NCBI GenBank assembly: GCA_028277605.1
Contig: JANQFZ010000022.1
Span: 1 to 44,185 of the forward strand
Direction of reading: 5' to 3'
From: Vallitaleaceae bacterium
GTDB lineage: Bacteria > Bacillota > Clostridia > Lachnospirales > Vallitaleaceae
DNA length: 44,185 nt
In this document: piece after piece, positions 42,657 through 44,185 of the stretch
How positions within the stretch are numbered: position 1 is the first letter of the stretch
How the letters are laid out: every line of letters begins with the position of its first letter
Made by a program: the position numbers and the translations under genes
Notes under the pieces: generated by a model
What the model was told of the DNA's origin: nothing
Seen by the model: the letters and a program-made list of their open reading frames with translations, nothing else
Databases searched by the model: none

Positions 42657-42938
42657 CGCCCTTACTACTTCGGAAGGATACTATTCAAATATCTATCCTT
42701 CAAAAACTCTCCACTAAGGAAATAATGAATTTCCCTTTTAAACTTTTTATGAATTGTCAGTTGATAAATTCATCCTCTGTGTTAATGTTTCATTAAATAT
42801 TGACTCTAACTTCTCTTTATAAGATTTTCTCGTTCGTCAAATACACCTTAATGCAATACCTGAGACAACTAATTATAGTGTAAAAATGCATTATATTAAT
42901 TGAATGAAGCCATTTTACATTCAAAACATTTTATATCA
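42657..42938. other. Intergenic region between two membrane protein genes
   Basis: It holds a hairpin GAAGGATA / TATCCTTC (42673-42701) and a minus-strand start-less 29-codon frame with ESIFNETLTQRMNLSTDNS. No confident gene is present. A TATAAT lies near 42880 on the minus strand without a good -35. Confidence 0.3.
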
Positions 42939-43310
42939 TTATTTCCCTGCTGAACGTGATATTTCTGCACAGGCTCTTAATGTGAATAGAATTAACAGTA
43001 TTATAAGTAACAGTCTTCCTTTACCATCTGAATATATTAAGTCAAGTATTGTGTTTATTATTAATCTTGCTAGTAAAATTAAAATGGATACTCCAAATAC
43101 AACTGATGAAAACATTTTAATATACATTAATATCCCAATTGGGGCTTGTTCTAAATAAGGAGTTATTAGTACAATAAAACTAGTAAAAATTAATGCAATA
43201 CCTAAAAGAACTAGCCAATATAATTTACTTTTAAACGGTTTAAATAATGAAAAATCATTATAATATTGCCTGCTAATACATACACGCCTATTTTGTCTTT
43301 TTTTAGACAT
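42939..43310 (-). CDS. Unknown small membrane protein
   Basis: The 123-residue protein has a basic N-terminus (MSKKRQNRRVCISRQYYND) and three predicted helices: about LYWLVLLGIALIFTSFIVLI, ILMYIKMFSSVVFGVSILIL and LLLIILLILFTLRACA. GAAGGTG lies 5 nt before the ATG, which supports this strand over the overlapping plus-strand frame. I do not recognise the family. It is co-directional with the other unknown membrane protein, 330 nt downstream. Confidence 0.55.
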   Translation of the reverse strand: MSKKRQNRRVCISRQYYNDFSLFKPFKSKLYWLVLLGIALIFTSFIVLITPYLEQAPIGILMYIKMFSSVVFGVSILILLARLIINTILDLIYSDGKGRLLLIILLILFTLRACAEISRSAGK

Positions 43311-44089
43311 ATATTCACCTTCTCTTTTTAGGCTTATTCCTCGTTTTTCTTAAAAAATGGTTGTATTACATAGCTTGACTTATTCCCGAGCAGTTCCTAG
43401 GCGTTGGCATAGCTTCTTTAGTAGTCCACTTCCTTAGTTCATTGCTCGATTTAGTATTTAAACAAATTACTATTTACTAGAATTTAGTGAAGAACATGTT
43501 GTAAAAGTTACTTCCAAACTCCCATTATCTTTAACATAATCTTTAGTAGTAACTAAACAAATTCTTTGGCAATCTTTAACTCGTCATATCATGAATACTT
43601 ATAAAAGAAATACATATTGAAAAAGTAGCTTTCCATAGCTTTTACATTAAAAAATAATGAGGATAAAAAGCACTATCAAAACAATCAATAATAAGCCAGT
43701 TACAGTCAATACATTTTCATTGCATGCATAAAATTAGACAGTTTGTTCTATCTATTAATTAATCACATAAATTATTAAACAGAGCCGTTTTCTTGTAATA
43801 ATAACAATGCAGCTTCTAAATTAATCAAAAATTCCCCCAAATAATAGTCCGAGGGAACATTCTGTACACTTCAATATTCACTTAAAAGACACTTACAGCT
43901 AGCACCTTTTTCTTTCTATCCCCATAACTGCCTCCACATATCTTGATAGTGGGGTGTTGATAATAAACATCAAAACATAGGGGAGCCCCCCCTAATAATA
44001 GATAATGATTAAAACGGAGCTAAAATAAAAGATATATCAACGCCATTTTCTAATGTAATGTCCTCTACAATTAATATAACGAAACAAGT
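43311..44089. other. Gene-poor region with inverted repeats and possible remnants
   Basis: CGAGCA (43387-43392) and TGCTCG (43443-43448) bracket a folded element; on the minus strand it contains GGAAGTGGAC, similar to GGAAGTGGTC in the element at 41.7 kb. A minus-strand frame of 37 codons (43470-43583) reads CLVTTKDYVKDNGSLEVTFT and TCSSLNSSK, possibly a protein tail. TAGGGG / CCCCTA hairpins (about 43978-43994) occur before the transposase fragment. No intact gene is present. Confidence 0.35.
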
Positions 44090-44185
44090 CGTAATGGCTA
44101 TAATAAGAAAACTATATCTACTCGTTTTGGTGAGATCGAAACCAAGATTCCACGTGATCGTAATGGAGATTTTGAACCTCATATT
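44090..44185 (+). pseudogene. IS256-family transposase fragment, cut by the window edge
   Basis: The last 96 nt encode RNGYNKKTISTRFGEIETKI followed by PRDRNGDFEPHI, the conserved RNGY...GEI...IPRDR.G.FEP block of IS256-family transposases. In intact proteins this block lies about 80-110 residues from the start. Here stop codons interrupt the same frame at 44072 and 44051, and no matching upstream coding is seen, so the 5' part is missing or decayed. The 3' part lies outside the window. A DDE active site cannot be assessed. Confidence 0.8.

Noticed and set aside
42904..43158. Plus-strand 84-codon frame overlapping the unknown membrane protein gene
   Set aside because: The minus-strand frame has GAAGGTG at good spacing and a clear three-helix pattern; the plus-strand frame has no ribosome site.
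43470..43583. 37-codon minus-strand frame resembling a protein tail
   Set aside because: It is too short to separate from chance and has no start; I note it only in the description of the region.

Overview
The window is AT-rich throughout, uses Gram-positive-style AGGAGG ribosome-binding sites, and carries genes typical of an anaerobic low-GC Firmicute of the class Clostridia: YesM/YesN-type two-component systems beside carbohydrate ABC operons, SLH-domain proteins, a SipW/TasA-type secretion cluster, an S66 peptidase and an IS256 relic. I cannot name the genus; a Lachnospirales/Vallitalea-like organism is only a guess. No rRNA, tRNA or CRISPR array was seen.

Layout. 0-5.3 kb is a loosely packed region: a small secreted PPC-like protein, an MccF-like LD-carboxypeptidase, a DUF2164 protein, an unknown protein beside trmB, a small membrane protein and at least one decayed gene. 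5.6-15.8 kb is an alpha-galactoside utilisation locus: a YesL-like membrane protein, a YesM/YesN kinase-regulator pair, a GH36 alpha-galactosidase and a CUT1-type ABC importer (binding protein plus two permeases, no ATPase nearby). 15.9-24.2 kb is a surface-protein module: an SLH protein with a TasA-like N-terminal half, two TasA/camelysin-like proteins on the plus strand, and a minus-strand operon encoding a sensor kinase, a NarL-type regulator, a third TasA-like protein, a SipW-type signal peptidase with a very large membrane domain, and a DUF5305 protein. 24.5-28.3 kb holds regulators and housekeeping genes: an HTH repressor with a nested operator over its own promoter, a Fur-family regulator, a polysaccharide deacetylase, and a padR-fetA-fetB operon. 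28.5-41.5 kb is a mannoside locus: GH38 alpha-mannosidase, a LacI-family repressor, a second CUT1 importer, a DMT transporter, a GH2 beta-mannosidase and a divergent AraC regulator. 41.5-44.2 kb is sparse: two unknown membrane proteins, a possible 25-residue peptide, structured intergenic elements and an IS256 transposase fragment at the edge.

How the parts work together. The two sugar loci share one design: lipoprotein binding protein, two permeases and a cytoplasmic glycosidase, with a stable hairpin after each binding-protein gene. The first is probably controlled by YesM/YesN. The second is probably controlled by the LacI protein through three near-identical operators around a consensus-like promoter. 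The most interesting system is the 16-24 kb module, which looks like a self-contained, signal-controlled machine for exporting TasA-like (possibly fibre-forming) proteins, with its own peptidase, wall anchor and membrane accessory protein. A second striking item is a 171-bp intergenic element at 37.8 kb with 14-bp perfect terminal inverted repeats and strong internal RNA-like folding. All functions rest on motif recognition by eye; no searches were run.
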